Position numbers and translations under genes: made by a program
Part shown: one piece after another, positions 1 to 7,090 of the stretch
Numbering within the stretch: position 1 is the first letter of the stretch
Layout: every line of letters begins with the position of its first letter
Source of the DNA: Streptomyces geranii
GTDB lineage: Bacteria > Actinomycetota > Actinomycetes > Streptomycetales > Streptomycetaceae
Reading direction: 5' to 3'
Assembly: GCF_002954775.1 (NCBI RefSeq)
Contig: NZ_PJME01000014.1
Location: 1 to 64,000, forward strand
Length of the DNA stretch: 64,000 nt
The notes under the pieces: model-generated
The model's input: the letters and a program-made list of their open reading frames with translations, nothing else
Databases searched by the model: none
Told to the model about the DNA's origin: nothing

Positions 1-58
1 CTCGTCCTCAAACGCCGGACGGGCTAGGTATTCAGCCCGTCCGGCGTTTGAGGACGAG
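1..58. terminator. Perfect 25-bp inverted repeat, likely terminator at the cluster's 3' side
   Basis: Bases 1-25 and 34-58 are exact reverse complements separated by an 8-base loop. It lies downstream of the last gene of the C-nucleoside block and could stop transcription from either side. The arm is the dispersed Streptomyces element built on CGTCCTCAAACGCCGGACGG; a single related arm recurs at 15444-15466. Confidence 0.75.
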
Positions 59-80
59 CGCGTTCAGCGCGATGCGGGGG

Positions 81-101
81 TTCGGGGGCGGAGCCCCCGA
101 A
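81..101. repeat. GC-rich 9-bp hairpin
   Basis: TTCGGGGGC and GCCCCCGAA are exact reverse complements around GGA. It follows the larger hairpin and precedes the stop codon of the minus-strand gene, so it can act as part of the same termination region. Confidence 0.6.
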
Positions 102-153
102 GGATGGGACGGGTAGGGGCGGCGGGGGCGAGGAAAAGTCGGTCAGGCCGGAC

Positions 154-1068
154 CTACCCGCCGTTCGCCGCCGCCAGCCCCCTCCCGAACAAACTCCCGT
201 GCTCCGAACTCCCCCCGAACAACGCGGAGTCCGCACCCCCCGCCGCCGCCAGCCTCAGCCCGTACCACAGCACCGCCTGGTTGGCGGTGATCACCGGCAA
301 CCCCAGCTCCCGCTCCAGCGGCACAACCGCCCCCTGGGCACGGAATCCGCTGCCCGGGACGAGGATGCCGTCGATCGAGTCGCCCTCCGACACCCCCTCC
401 AACATCTCCTCCGCCACCGCCTCCACAGCGGCCAGCGTCTGGCGGCGAACCTCCTCCGCGTCCACCACCCAACGAGCCCCCTCGTCAAAGGCGTTGTACT
501 TCGCCACCCCCGCCCACTCCGCCCCCAGGTCGAACTGGGCGATCCGCACACGCTCGACGCCCACGGCGGTCAGGTACCTCTCCGTGGCCTCGAAGGTCGG
601 GGGAGTGAACCACGGCGGCATCATCACCAGCGGTCGCCGCACCCCGGAGGCCCGAAGCGCCGCCGTGATCGCCACCGCCGCCGTGTGGACCGGCGTGCCG
701 TGCGAGTGGGTCTCCGCCTCGGCGACGAACTCCGCGTCGAAGGCCGGCCCGCCGAAGAAACTGCTCGACCCGAAGCACAGCGCGATACTGTCCGCGCCGA
801 GCCGCCCGAGATGGTCCAGGCCCCGGGCCACCTCCGGATCCGCCGCGAACGCCCGCGCGGGACTGCCGACATACTCGGTGTCGACCGGCCGGGGGCACTC
901 GAAGCGGGCGGTGTGGACGGAGACCCCGGGCGGGGCCATCGTCCACAACTCGGTCTCGGGGACAGGGTCGTTGTGGATGACGAGGATGCCGATGCGCGGG
1001 CCGCTATCGCCAACTCGCCTGTCCGTAGCCGAGACTGACGCCTCCTCAGTTGCCGCGCCCGCCGTCAT
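154..1068 (-). CDS. Maleate isomerase/arylmalonate decarboxylase-like protein (Asp/Glu racemase superfamily)
   Basis: The 304-residue protein has the two-lobed layout of maleate isomerases and arylmalonate decarboxylases, which act on small C4 diacids through one or two active-site cysteines. The first-lobe cysteine is seen as Cys98 in ALCFGSSSFF. The second-lobe position, usually SCTNLR, reads PGSGFR (238-243), so the second cysteine is absent. Its ATG overlaps the exporter stop codon by four bases (ATGA), so it is the last coupled gene of the nine-gene block. A role on a maleimide or maleamate-like product, either tailoring or detoxification, fits the neighbours but is inference. A decarboxylase role is also possible. 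Family placement is fairly sure; function is open. Confidence 0.75.
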   Translation of the reverse strand: MTAGAATEEASVSATDRRVGDSGPRIGILVIHNDPVPETELWTMAPPGVSVHTARFECPRPVDTEYVGSPARAFAADPEVARGLDHLGRLGADSIALCFGSSSFFGGPAFDAEFVAEAETHSHGTPVHTAAVAITAALRASGVRRPLVMMPPWFTPPTFEATERYLTAVGVERVRIAQFDLGAEWAGVAKYNAFDEGARWVVDAEEVRRQTLAAVEAVAEEMLEGVSEGDSIDGILVPGSGFRAQGAVVPLERELGLPVITANQAVLWYGLRLAAAGGADSALFGGSSEHGSLFGRGLAAANGG

Positions 1069-2543
1069 GCCGTCCGCCCCTTCTCGTGCGCCGTCACCGG
1101 GTCCCCGGCCGACGCCCGCTCACCAGCTCCCGCTGCCCCCGCAGCCCCCACAACTCCCTGCTCCCCGACCGGAGTACGGAAGCCGAACCACGACCACACC
1201 GTGCCGGCCAGCGCGACCGCGCCCGCCAGCAGGAACGCGGGCAGGAAGGCGCCGTCGTCCGGGTTCGTGCCCAGGACGATCACCAGGACCGCCACCCCGA
1301 AGGCGCCGCCCGCGTACTGGGTGGTGGTCATCAGGGCACCCGCGACGCCCTGGTTCTCGTCGGCCACGTCCCGCGTGCCGCCGACGAACATCGAGGTGTA
1401 GATCATGCCGTGGCCCAGGCCGCTCACGACCAGGCCCGGCAGCAGCGCCACCCAGTAGGAGTGGTTGTGCACGGACACCGCCAGCAGCACCAGCCCCACC
1501 GCGCCGATCGTGAACGCCAGCGGCAGCGTCCGCCCCACGCCCAGCGTGTTGACCAGTTTGCCCGCGATGATGTTGCCGAGGGTGATGCACACGGCCAGCG
1601 GCAGGAAGGCGACGCCCGCCGCCAACGGCTCGAAGTCGCGGTTCTCCTGGAGGAACAGGGTGACCAGGTAGAACTCCGAGCCCGCCACGCTCGCCATGTA
1701 CAGCGCGGAGGAGCCGCAGCCGACCAGGAGCGTACGGGTGCCGCGCAGCGCCGGTTCCACCAGCGGCTGGGCGCTGCCGCGCTCCCGTACGACGAAGAGC
1801 GCGAGGAGGACGACGGCCGCGCCGAAGCTGCCCAGCGCCAGCGGGTCGGTCCAGCCGACGTCGGCTGCGAGGGTCAGGCCCAGCACCGAGACCAGCACGG
1901 TCGCCGTGCAGAGCGCCGCGCTGAGGACGTTCAGCGGCGACGACGTACGCGAATCGTTTCTGCCCGGCAGCAGTCGCGGCGCCGCCAGGGCGCAGACGAT
2001 CGCGAACGGCAGGTTCACGAAGAAGGTCCAGCGCCAGGAGACCGTGGTGAGCAGGCCGCCCAGGACCACACCGGCGGCCAGGCCGCTCGCGCCCACCGTG
2101 CCCCAGACAGCCAGCGCGCGGGTGCGCTCCCGGCCCGGCGCGAACGTCGTGTTGACGAGCGCGAGGATCGACGGCTGCAGTGCCGCCGCCGCGACTCCCT
2201 GCGCGCCTCGGGCGATCAGCAGCAGCGACGCGTCCCCGGCGATGCCGCCGGCCAGCGAGGCCACGCCGAACAGCAGCAGCGCGGCGATGAACATGTTGCG
2301 CGCGCCGATCCGGTCGGCGGCCCGTCCGCCGACCACGAGGAACCCGGCGAAGAAGACGGAGTAGGCGCTGACCACCCACTGGATGGCGCTGGCGGACAGA
2401 TCGAGGTCCGTGCCCATGCTGGGCAGGGCCACGAAGATGACCGAGAAGTCGAGCGCGATGAGGAACTGGGCCGCGGACAGCGTGACCAGCCCGCCGATGG
2501 GACTGCCCGGCACCGCCCGGTCCGGTGTCGTGGGTGACGTCAT
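1065..2543 (-). CDS. MFS transporter, DHA2-type drug exporter
   Basis: This is a 492-residue proton-coupled exporter in the plasma membrane. The first helix carries ALDFSVIFVALPSMG, followed by the antiporter-type loop GGRAADRIGARNMF and a glycine-rich fifth helix; the length fits 14 helices. I chose the ATG at 2543 (MTSPTTPDR) because the preceding in-frame 23 residues from an ATG at 2612 look like untranslated sequence; the longer start is not excluded. It is coupled by ATGA to the downstream racemase-like gene and lies in the C-nucleoside block, so product export or self-protection is the likely job. The substrate cannot be read from the sequence. Confidence 0.88.
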   Translation of the reverse strand: MTSPTTPDRAVPGSPIGGLVTLSAAQFLIALDFSVIFVALPSMGTDLDLSASAIQWVVSAYSVFFAGFLVVGGRAADRIGARNMFIAALLLFGVASLAGGIAGDASLLLIARGAQGVAAAALQPSILALVNTTFAPGRERTRALAVWGTVGASGLAAGVVLGGLLTTVSWRWTFFVNLPFAIVCALAAPRLLPGRNDSRTSSPLNVLSAALCTATVLVSVLGLTLAADVGWTDPLALGSFGAAVVLLALFVVRERGSAQPLVEPALRGTRTLLVGCGSSALYMASVAGSEFYLVTLFLQENRDFEPLAAGVAFLPLAVCITLGNIIAGKLVNTLGVGRTLPLAFTIGAVGLVLLAVSVHNHSYWVALLPGLVVSGLGHGMIYTSMFVGGTRDVADENQGVAGALMTTTQYAGGAFGVAVLVIVLGTNPDDGAFLPAFLLAGAVALAGTVWSWFGFRTPVGEQGVVGAAGAAGAGERASAGDPVTAHEKGRTA

Positions 2544-2652
2544 TTCTCGGTAACCGCCTTGTCGTATCGTCCAGTTGTGTGCCGGTATCGGTGCCGGCAC
2601 GGGGGTCGCCACACCGGTGCGTTCATGGCGCGTGCTGCCTCGGTGCAGTGGA

Positions 2653-3381
2653 TCAGCTGCGATGAGTGATCGCGGCAGAAGATCGAAGACTACCCAGCGC
2701 CTCGCCGAGCGCCAGTACGGATTCGGACACCGATTCCGCCCCCGCGCTGGTCAACTGCCCCGCCGTGGCCACCCCGTACGCCACTCCGAGCGCACGCATC
2801 CCGGCCGCACCGGCCATCCGCATGTCGTCCACCGCGTCCCCGACGACCACGCAGTCGCCGGGCTCACGGCCCAACTCCCGTGCGGCCAGCAGCGCGAGGT
2901 CCGGATGCGGCTTGCCGCGCGGCGCCATGCCGTGGCAGACGACGGCGTCGAAGTGGTGGACCAGCCCGGCCGGTTCGAGCAGCTCCAGGGCACTGGGCCG
3001 GATCTTGCTCGTCACGATGGCCAGAGCGAGCCCCTGCGCGCGCAGCCGCTCCAGCAGCTCCGGGACGCCCGGGAAGATCAGCGACCTCGCCCCCGGCACC
3101 ACGTCCTCGCGGAACAACTCCCGGAAGCGGGCCACCGATCGCTCCACCTCCCCGTGCTCCTGCTCCAGCTCCAGCAGCTCGGCGAAGACGGCCGCCAGCG
3201 GCCTGCCCACGGTCGCCCGCACCCGCTCCGGCGACGGCACGGGCCGCCCCGACTCCGCGAGCACCTTGTCCAGTACGGACACGATGGCGCCCGGCGTGTC
3301 CAGCAGCGTCCCGTCGAGGTCGAACAGCACGGCGGTTTCCTGAGGCGTGCCCGGCGTGCCCGGCGTGTTCGGAGTGCTCAT
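2653..3381 (-). CDS. HAD-family phosphatase, probable nucleoside 5'-phosphate phosphatase
   Basis: This 242-residue HAD subfamily IA hydrolase has FDLDGTLLDT (catalytic aspartates near residue 20), TSK as motif II, RGKPHPD as motif III and VVGDAVDDM as motif IV, as in phosphoglycolate phosphatases. Its ATG overlaps the PsuG stop codon (ATGA), so the two are translated together. PsuG enzymes make C-nucleoside 5'-phosphates, and a coupled phosphatase would remove that phosphate to give the free nucleoside. The family is certain; the substrate is inferred from position. The 15-residue N-terminal extension rich in Pro, Gly and Thr is not part of the fold. Confidence 0.88.
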   Translation of the reverse strand: MSTPNTPGTPGTPQETAVLFDLDGTLLDTPGAIVSVLDKVLAESGRPVPSPERVRATVGRPLAAVFAELLELEQEHGEVERSVARFRELFREDVVPGARSLIFPGVPELLERLRAQGLALAIVTSKIRPSALELLEPAGLVHHFDAVVCHGMAPRGKPHPDLALLAARELGREPGDCVVVGDAVDDMRMAGAAGMRALGVAYGVATAGQLTSAGAESVSESVLALGEALGSLRSSAAITHRS

Positions 3382-4322
3382 ACGGCTGCCGCCTCCCGCC
3401 GGGCGGTCTCCTCCGCGAGCCGGACCGCGAACTCGCCCGCCAGCGCCGTCGTCGACAGCAGCACCGAACGGTTGGCGGCGGCCGTCCGGCCCTCCGTCGC
3501 CCGCGCGATCGCCTTCAGCAGGTACGGGGTGATGGCCGGGCCCGTGATGCCGTCGCGGGCGGCGAGCGCGGTGGCGTCGGCGAGGGCCGCCTCGACGTCC
3601 TCGGAGGGGATGCCGTCGGCCGCCGTGATCGGGTGCGTGACCAGCACCGAGGTCTCGGTACCGGTGTCCCAGTGGGCGAGCGCGGCCGACGCGATCTGCC
3701 CGAGGTCGTCAAGGCGGTGCGGGTTGCGGACCCCGCTGCTCACACTGAAGTACGCCGGGAAGTCGTCGCAGCGGTAACCGATCACGGGGACCCCGGCCGT
3801 CTCCAGCCACTCCACCGTCCACTGCGGATGCAGCATCGACTTGGCCCCGGCGCACACCACGGCCGTACGGCTGCGGGTGAACTGGACCAGGTCCGCCGAG
3901 ATGTCGAAGGTGAGCGGGGCGTCCCGGTGGACGCCGCCGATGCCGGCCACCGAGAACACCCGGATGCCCGCGAGGTCGGCGGCGACCAGCGACGAGGACA
4001 CCGTGGTCGCCCCGGCCCCGCCACCCGCCAGGGCGATGCCCAGGTCGCGGGTGCTGACCTTGGGCATCTCCGGGTCGGCCGCGAAGCGCTCCAGGTGCTC
4101 CTTGGTCATCCCGACGAGGATCCGCCCGCCGAGGACGCCGACCCGGGCCGGGACGGCGCCCGAGGCGCGGACGGCGGAGTCGATGTCGTGGGCCAGCGCC
4201 AGATTGGCCGGGTACGGCAGACCGTGCGGGATCACCGACGATTCGAGGGCGACTACCGGCCGCCCCTCGTGCAGCGCCTCGGCGACTTCCTCGTCGATGG
4301 CGAGGGGTGCGGTGCGGGGCAT
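3378..4322 (-). CDS. psuG: Pseudouridine-5'-phosphate glycosidase homologue, probable C-glycoside synthase
   Basis: PsuG reversibly joins uracil C5 to ribose 5-phosphate through a carbon-carbon bond; homologues (SdmA for showdomycin, and those for formycin and pyrazofurin) build C-nucleoside antibiotics. The 314-residue length is normal. VALESSVIPHGLPYP carries Glu27, KVSTRDL Lys88, GGVHRDAP His132, FDISADL Asp144 and AGAKSMLH Lys161. Their spacing matches Glu31, Lys93, His137, Asp149 and Lys166 of E. coli YeiN as I recall it, so the active site looks intact. The ATG at 4322 has GAGGAG seven bases upstream. No pseudouridine kinase is adjacent, and the neighbours are NRPS-type genes, which argues for biosynthesis rather than pseudouridine catabolism. 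Confidence 0.93.
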   Translation of the reverse strand: MPRTAPLAIDEEVAEALHEGRPVVALESSVIPHGLPYPANLALAHDIDSAVRASGAVPARVGVLGGRILVGMTKEHLERFAADPEMPKVSTRDLGIALAGGGAGATTVSSSLVAADLAGIRVFSVAGIGGVHRDAPLTFDISADLVQFTRSRTAVVCAGAKSMLHPQWTVEWLETAGVPVIGYRCDDFPAYFSVSSGVRNPHRLDDLGQIASAALAHWDTGTETSVLVTHPITAADGIPSEDVEAALADATALAARDGITGPAITPYLLKAIARATEGRTAAANRSVLLSTTALAGEFAVRLAEETARREAAAV

Positions 4323-4367
4323 GCGGGACTCCTCAAGGAAGGAAAGGAAGGGTGAGCGACTCGGGTC

Positions 4368-5072
4368 TCAGGAACGGGAGTTGGCCTCTGCCGCCAGTGA
4401 GCCACCGGCGACCGTCCCCGAGCCGTCCAGGAAGCGGGGGTGCGAGCGGCGCATGCTGTCCAGCACGAACTCGTAGGGCAGGTCGTCGAATTCGCCGTGC
4501 TCCTTGAGGAACTCCATCTGCGCGGACGGGCCTTGTGCGCCTGTGCCGTCGTACGGGTGGTACTGGCTGTCGGTGACCCCGTCGAAGTCCAGCGCGGGCA
4601 TCCCGTACAGCCGGCACAGCAGCTTGTTGAAGACCGGAGTCGCCCTGATCCAGCGGCCGTTGAGATGCACGGACGTCAAGGAGTGGAAGAAGACCTCGCC
4701 GCCCACCAGCTCCTTGAGGCGGTCCGAGGCGAGATGGTTGCGGACGTCGGCGTAGACCAGCCTGCTCGGTACGCCCACGGCCCGTACGGCGGCGGCGAAC
4801 AGTACCGACTTGTGCAGGCAGAAGCCCTGCCCGGCCGCGAGCACCGAGCTGGCGCTCAGGCCCCGCCGGGACAGGTCGGCGCCGTACACCTCGTAGAACA
4901 GGCCGTCGCGGACGGCGTAGTAGAGGTCGACGACCTGGCGTACCGGGTCGCCGGCCGAGGAGTCCTGGACGGACTTCGCCACGAACTCCCGTATCTGCGG
5001 GGACTCGTGGTCCAGGAACTCGGTGGAGCGGAGGAGGGGCGTCAGATCCTCGTGCTCGTCACTGTCGGGCAT
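4368..5072 (-). CDS. Transglutaminase-like protein, possible carrier off-loading enzyme
   Basis: The 234-residue protein has a transglutaminase-like core: GQGFCLHKS with Cys85, the FFHSLTSVHLNGRW stretch with His130, then WIRATPVFN, where the usual third-triad Asp is Thr145. The ATP-F-N form is common in a bacterial subgroup of this family. Such proteins can act as peptidases or, with carrier proteins, as acyltransferases (AdmF in andrimid synthesis). The block contains no thioesterase domain, so hydrolysis of the pyrrolyl thioester from the carrier is a plausible role, but it is inferred. I chose the ATG at 5072 because AGAAGGG lies nine bases before it; the ATG at 5081 is too close to that site. 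The gap to the upstream dehydrogenase gene is 32 bases. Confidence 0.8.
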   Translation of the reverse strand: MPDSDEHEDLTPLLRSTEFLDHESPQIREFVAKSVQDSSAGDPVRQVVDLYYAVRDGLFYEVYGADLSRRGLSASSVLAAGQGFCLHKSVLFAAAVRAVGVPSRLVYADVRNHLASDRLKELVGGEVFFHSLTSVHLNGRWIRATPVFNKLLCRLYGMPALDFDGVTDSQYHPYDGTGAQGPSAQMEFLKEHGEFDDLPYEFVLDSMRRSHPRFLDGSGTVAGGSLAAEANSRS

Positions 5073-5104
5073 GTGTGGCATCCCTTCTCTCACAGGCCGG
5101 TCTC

Positions 5105-6244
5105 TCACAGGCCGAGCATCGCGGCGATGCGGGTGCGCTGGATCTCGGAGGTGCCCGAGTAGATGGTTCCGGCGAGGGCGTTGCGGACGTCCTTCTCGAT
5201 GCCGTACTCGGTCATGTAGCCGTAGCCGCCGAAGATCTGCAGCGCGGACAGGGCGCTCGCGGTGTTGCCCTCGCTGGTGAGGATCTTGGCGATGGCCAGG
5301 TCGACGGTGACGTCCTCGTGGCGCAGCAGCTTGGCCGCCGTGTCGTACAGCCACTTGGCGGCCGTCTCGGTGGCGATCTTCATCTCGACGATGCGGTGGG
5401 ACACCGCCTGGAACTTGCCGATGCTCTGCCCGAACTGCCGCCGCTCGCCCGCGTATTGGATGCAGCGGTCGAGGCGGTGGCGCATCTCGCCGAGGTTGAC
5501 GGCGAAGGAGCAGAGGATCTCCCACTTCATGACGTGGTCGAGGACCAGGAACCCGGCGCCGGGCGAGCCGACCAGGTTGCGGGCCGGGACCCGGCAGTCG
5601 TCGAGGAACACCTCGGCGAGCGGGGAGGTCTTGAGGCCCATCTTCTCGATGGGCTCACCCACGGTCAGTCCGGGCGTGCCGCGTTCGACGAGGAAGGCGC
5701 TGAGGGCGGCCGGGCCGGCGGCGGCGCCCGTGCGGACGTACACCGTGAACAGGTCGGCGACCGGCCCGTTGCTGATGAAGATCTTGCTGCCGTTGAGGAC
5801 GTAGTCGTCGCCGTCGCGCACGGCGGAGGTGCGCATGCTCATCGCGTCGGAACCGTGGTCGGGCTCGGTGATGGCGTGCGCGCCGATCGTCGTGCCGTCG
5901 CAGATGCCTTGCAGATAGCGGGACTTGAGATCCCTGGAGCCGAACCGCTGCAAGGGCACGCCGACGCTGACCATGTGCGTCGTCACCGAGAAGCTCAGGC
6001 CGCCGTCGCGGTTGGCCTCGCCGAGTCCTTCGAGGACGTACATGGTGGTGAGGAGGTCCTGGGCGAGGCCGCCGTACTCCTCGGCGAAGGGGAGCCGCAG
6101 CAGGTCCGACTTCATGACGGCCTGCCACTTCTCCCGGGGGAACTCCCCCCGTTTGTCCCAGGCGAGGTGGTCCTCGCCCAGCGACTCGAACACCGGCCGC
6201 ATGGCGCTGCGGAGTTCTCGCTGGTCGTCGTTCCAGATGGTCAC
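5105..6244 (-). CDS. Acyl-CoA dehydrogenase-like flavoprotein, probable carrier-bound ring oxidase
   Basis: This 379-residue FAD enzyme has all acyl-CoA dehydrogenase regions, including ITEPDHGSDAMS, a C-terminal IFGGYGYMTEYGIEKDVRN and GTIYSGTSEIQR. The usual YEGT catalytic glutamate is Ser363. A glutamate in helix G (MKWEIL, Glu242) sits where isovaleryl-CoA dehydrogenase keeps its base, so activity is likely. Relatives oxidise prolyl-carrier to pyrrolyl-carrier in pyrrole antibiotics. Here it would aromatise a cyclised glutaminyl-carrier to a 2-aminopyrrole thioester (inference from neighbours). The GTG start at 6244 has GGGAG nine bases upstream. Ordinary fatty acid or amino acid breakdown is less likely in this setting. 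Confidence 0.88.
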   Translation of the reverse strand: MTIWNDDQRELRSAMRPVFESLGEDHLAWDKRGEFPREKWQAVMKSDLLRLPFAEEYGGLAQDLLTTMYVLEGLGEANRDGGLSFSVTTHMVSVGVPLQRFGSRDLKSRYLQGICDGTTIGAHAITEPDHGSDAMSMRTSAVRDGDDYVLNGSKIFISNGPVADLFTVYVRTGAAAGPAALSAFLVERGTPGLTVGEPIEKMGLKTSPLAEVFLDDCRVPARNLVGSPGAGFLVLDHVMKWEILCSFAVNLGEMRHRLDRCIQYAGERRQFGQSIGKFQAVSHRIVEMKIATETAAKWLYDTAAKLLRHEDVTVDLAIAKILTSEGNTASALSALQIFGGYGYMTEYGIEKDVRNALAGTIYSGTSEIQRTRIAAMLGL

Positions 6245-6334
6245 GCCGTTGCTCCCTGGTCGGTCAGCGGCCGAGGTGGTCGGACGGTCCGGCTGGTGCG
6301 GCAGCCGGACCGGCGGAAGGGGTCTGCGCGGGGC

Positions 6335-6706
6335 TCAGTAACGGGAGAAGCCGTCGGCCGTCAGATCGTGGACCTCGTCCCCGCGCAGGGCCGGCGTGAA
6401 GACGCACACCAGCCGCAAGTCCTCGTCGGCGGCGGCCAGTTCATGGGCGTCGTGCTGGTCGAGGGCGTAGAGCGTGCCGGGGGTGATCGGGTGCCTGGTG
6501 CCGTCGGTGGCGACGACCCAGCCGCTGCCCGAGATGCAGTAGCAGGCCTCCAGATGGCGCTGGTACTGGAGGTTGGAGGAGGTGCCGGCGCGGACGACGG
6601 TGTCGGTCACCGAGTACCCCATGCCGTCCGACTCCAGCAGGAAACGGCGGCTGATGCCGTTGCCCCAGTCGACGGTCTTGACCTCGTCCAGGCTGCGAAC
6701 GATCAT
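6335..6706 (-). CDS. Ectoine synthase (EctC)-like cyclase
   Basis: The 123-residue cupin is close to EctC along its whole length (DGMGYSVTDTVVRAGT, HLEACYCISGSG, PITPGTLYALDQHDAHEL, RLVCVFTPALRG). Glu53, Tyr80 and His88 line up with the iron ligands Glu57, Tyr84 and His92 of EctC, so metal binding looks intact. No ectA or ectB is nearby, so it does not serve ectoine synthesis. EctC is known to cyclise glutamine slowly to 5-amino-3,4-dihydro-2H-pyrrole-2-carboxylate. That reaction, on glutaminyl-carrier, would form the ring needed for a 2-aminopyrrole. The start at 6706 is chosen for GGGGAG just upstream and for agreement with the family N-terminus. Confidence 0.88.
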   Translation of the reverse strand: MIVRSLDEVKTVDWGNGISRRFLLESDGMGYSVTDTVVRAGTSSNLQYQRHLEACYCISGSGWVVATDGTRHPITPGTLYALDQHDAHELAAADEDLRLVCVFTPALRGDEVHDLTADGFSRY

Positions 6707-6819
6707 TTTCTCCCCTTGATGTGATCGAGCGGTGTCCAGAGTTGAGCCGAGCCGGTGCGGGTGGCCGGGGCGCGGTGGTGACCGGGCTCCGGAGGCCGGA
6801 AGTCGCCGGGACGGCCGGT

Positions 6820-7089
6820 TCACCCGGTGGCCGCCGGACTCGCCTGGCTCTGGGCGCTGCTCTCGACGAACGCCCGGATCGCGTTGACGCTGCGGAAGTT
6901 GTCCGGGGTGATCGGGACCTCGTCCAGCGGGATGCCGTTGGCGTCGCAGACCCAGGAGATCAGCCGCAGCAGCCGCAGACTGTCCACCACCCCGCTGTCG
7001 ATGAGGTCGTAGTCGTCGTCGAGATCGGCGGGCGTGATGTCGGGTACGAACTGCTGGACGATCCAGGCCTTCAGGGGCGCGGAGTTCAT
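6820..7089 (-). CDS. Stand-alone peptidyl/acyl carrier protein
   Basis: The 89-residue phosphopantetheine protein has DLIDSGVVDSLRLLRLI, with Ser37 in the DSL position that receives the 4'-phosphopantetheine arm. The start lies one base after the stop of the adenylation gene, so the two are co-translated and almost certainly partners. In the proposed pathway it holds the amino acid as a thioester while the cyclase and dehydrogenase act. The C-terminal 15 residues (Ser/Ala/Gln-rich) lie outside the fold. The gap of 113 bases to the EctC-like gene holds no gene I can support. Confidence 0.9.
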   Translation of the reverse strand: MNSAPLKAWIVQQFVPDITPADLDDDYDLIDSGVVDSLRLLRLISWVCDANGIPLDEVPITPDNFRSVNAIRAFVESSAQSQASPAATG

Positions 7090-7090
7090 G

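Noticed and set aside
1050..2537. Long plus-strand open frame opposite the MFS exporter
   Set aside because: Arg/Gln/Glu-rich low-complexity translation with no motif; it is the antisense of a clear transporter in high-GC DNA.
3378..4322. Pseudouridine catabolism operon
   Set aside because: No pseudouridine kinase (PsuK) or nucleoside transporter is adjacent, and the gene is embedded among carrier-protein enzymes.
6335..6706. Ectoine biosynthesis operon
   Set aside because: Only an EctC-like gene is present; ectA, ectB and ectD are absent and the neighbours are NRPS-type genes.
5075..6724. Plus-strand open frame of about 550 codons
   Set aside because: Antisense to the ACAD-like and EctC-like genes, composition typical of a shadow frame, no ribosome site.
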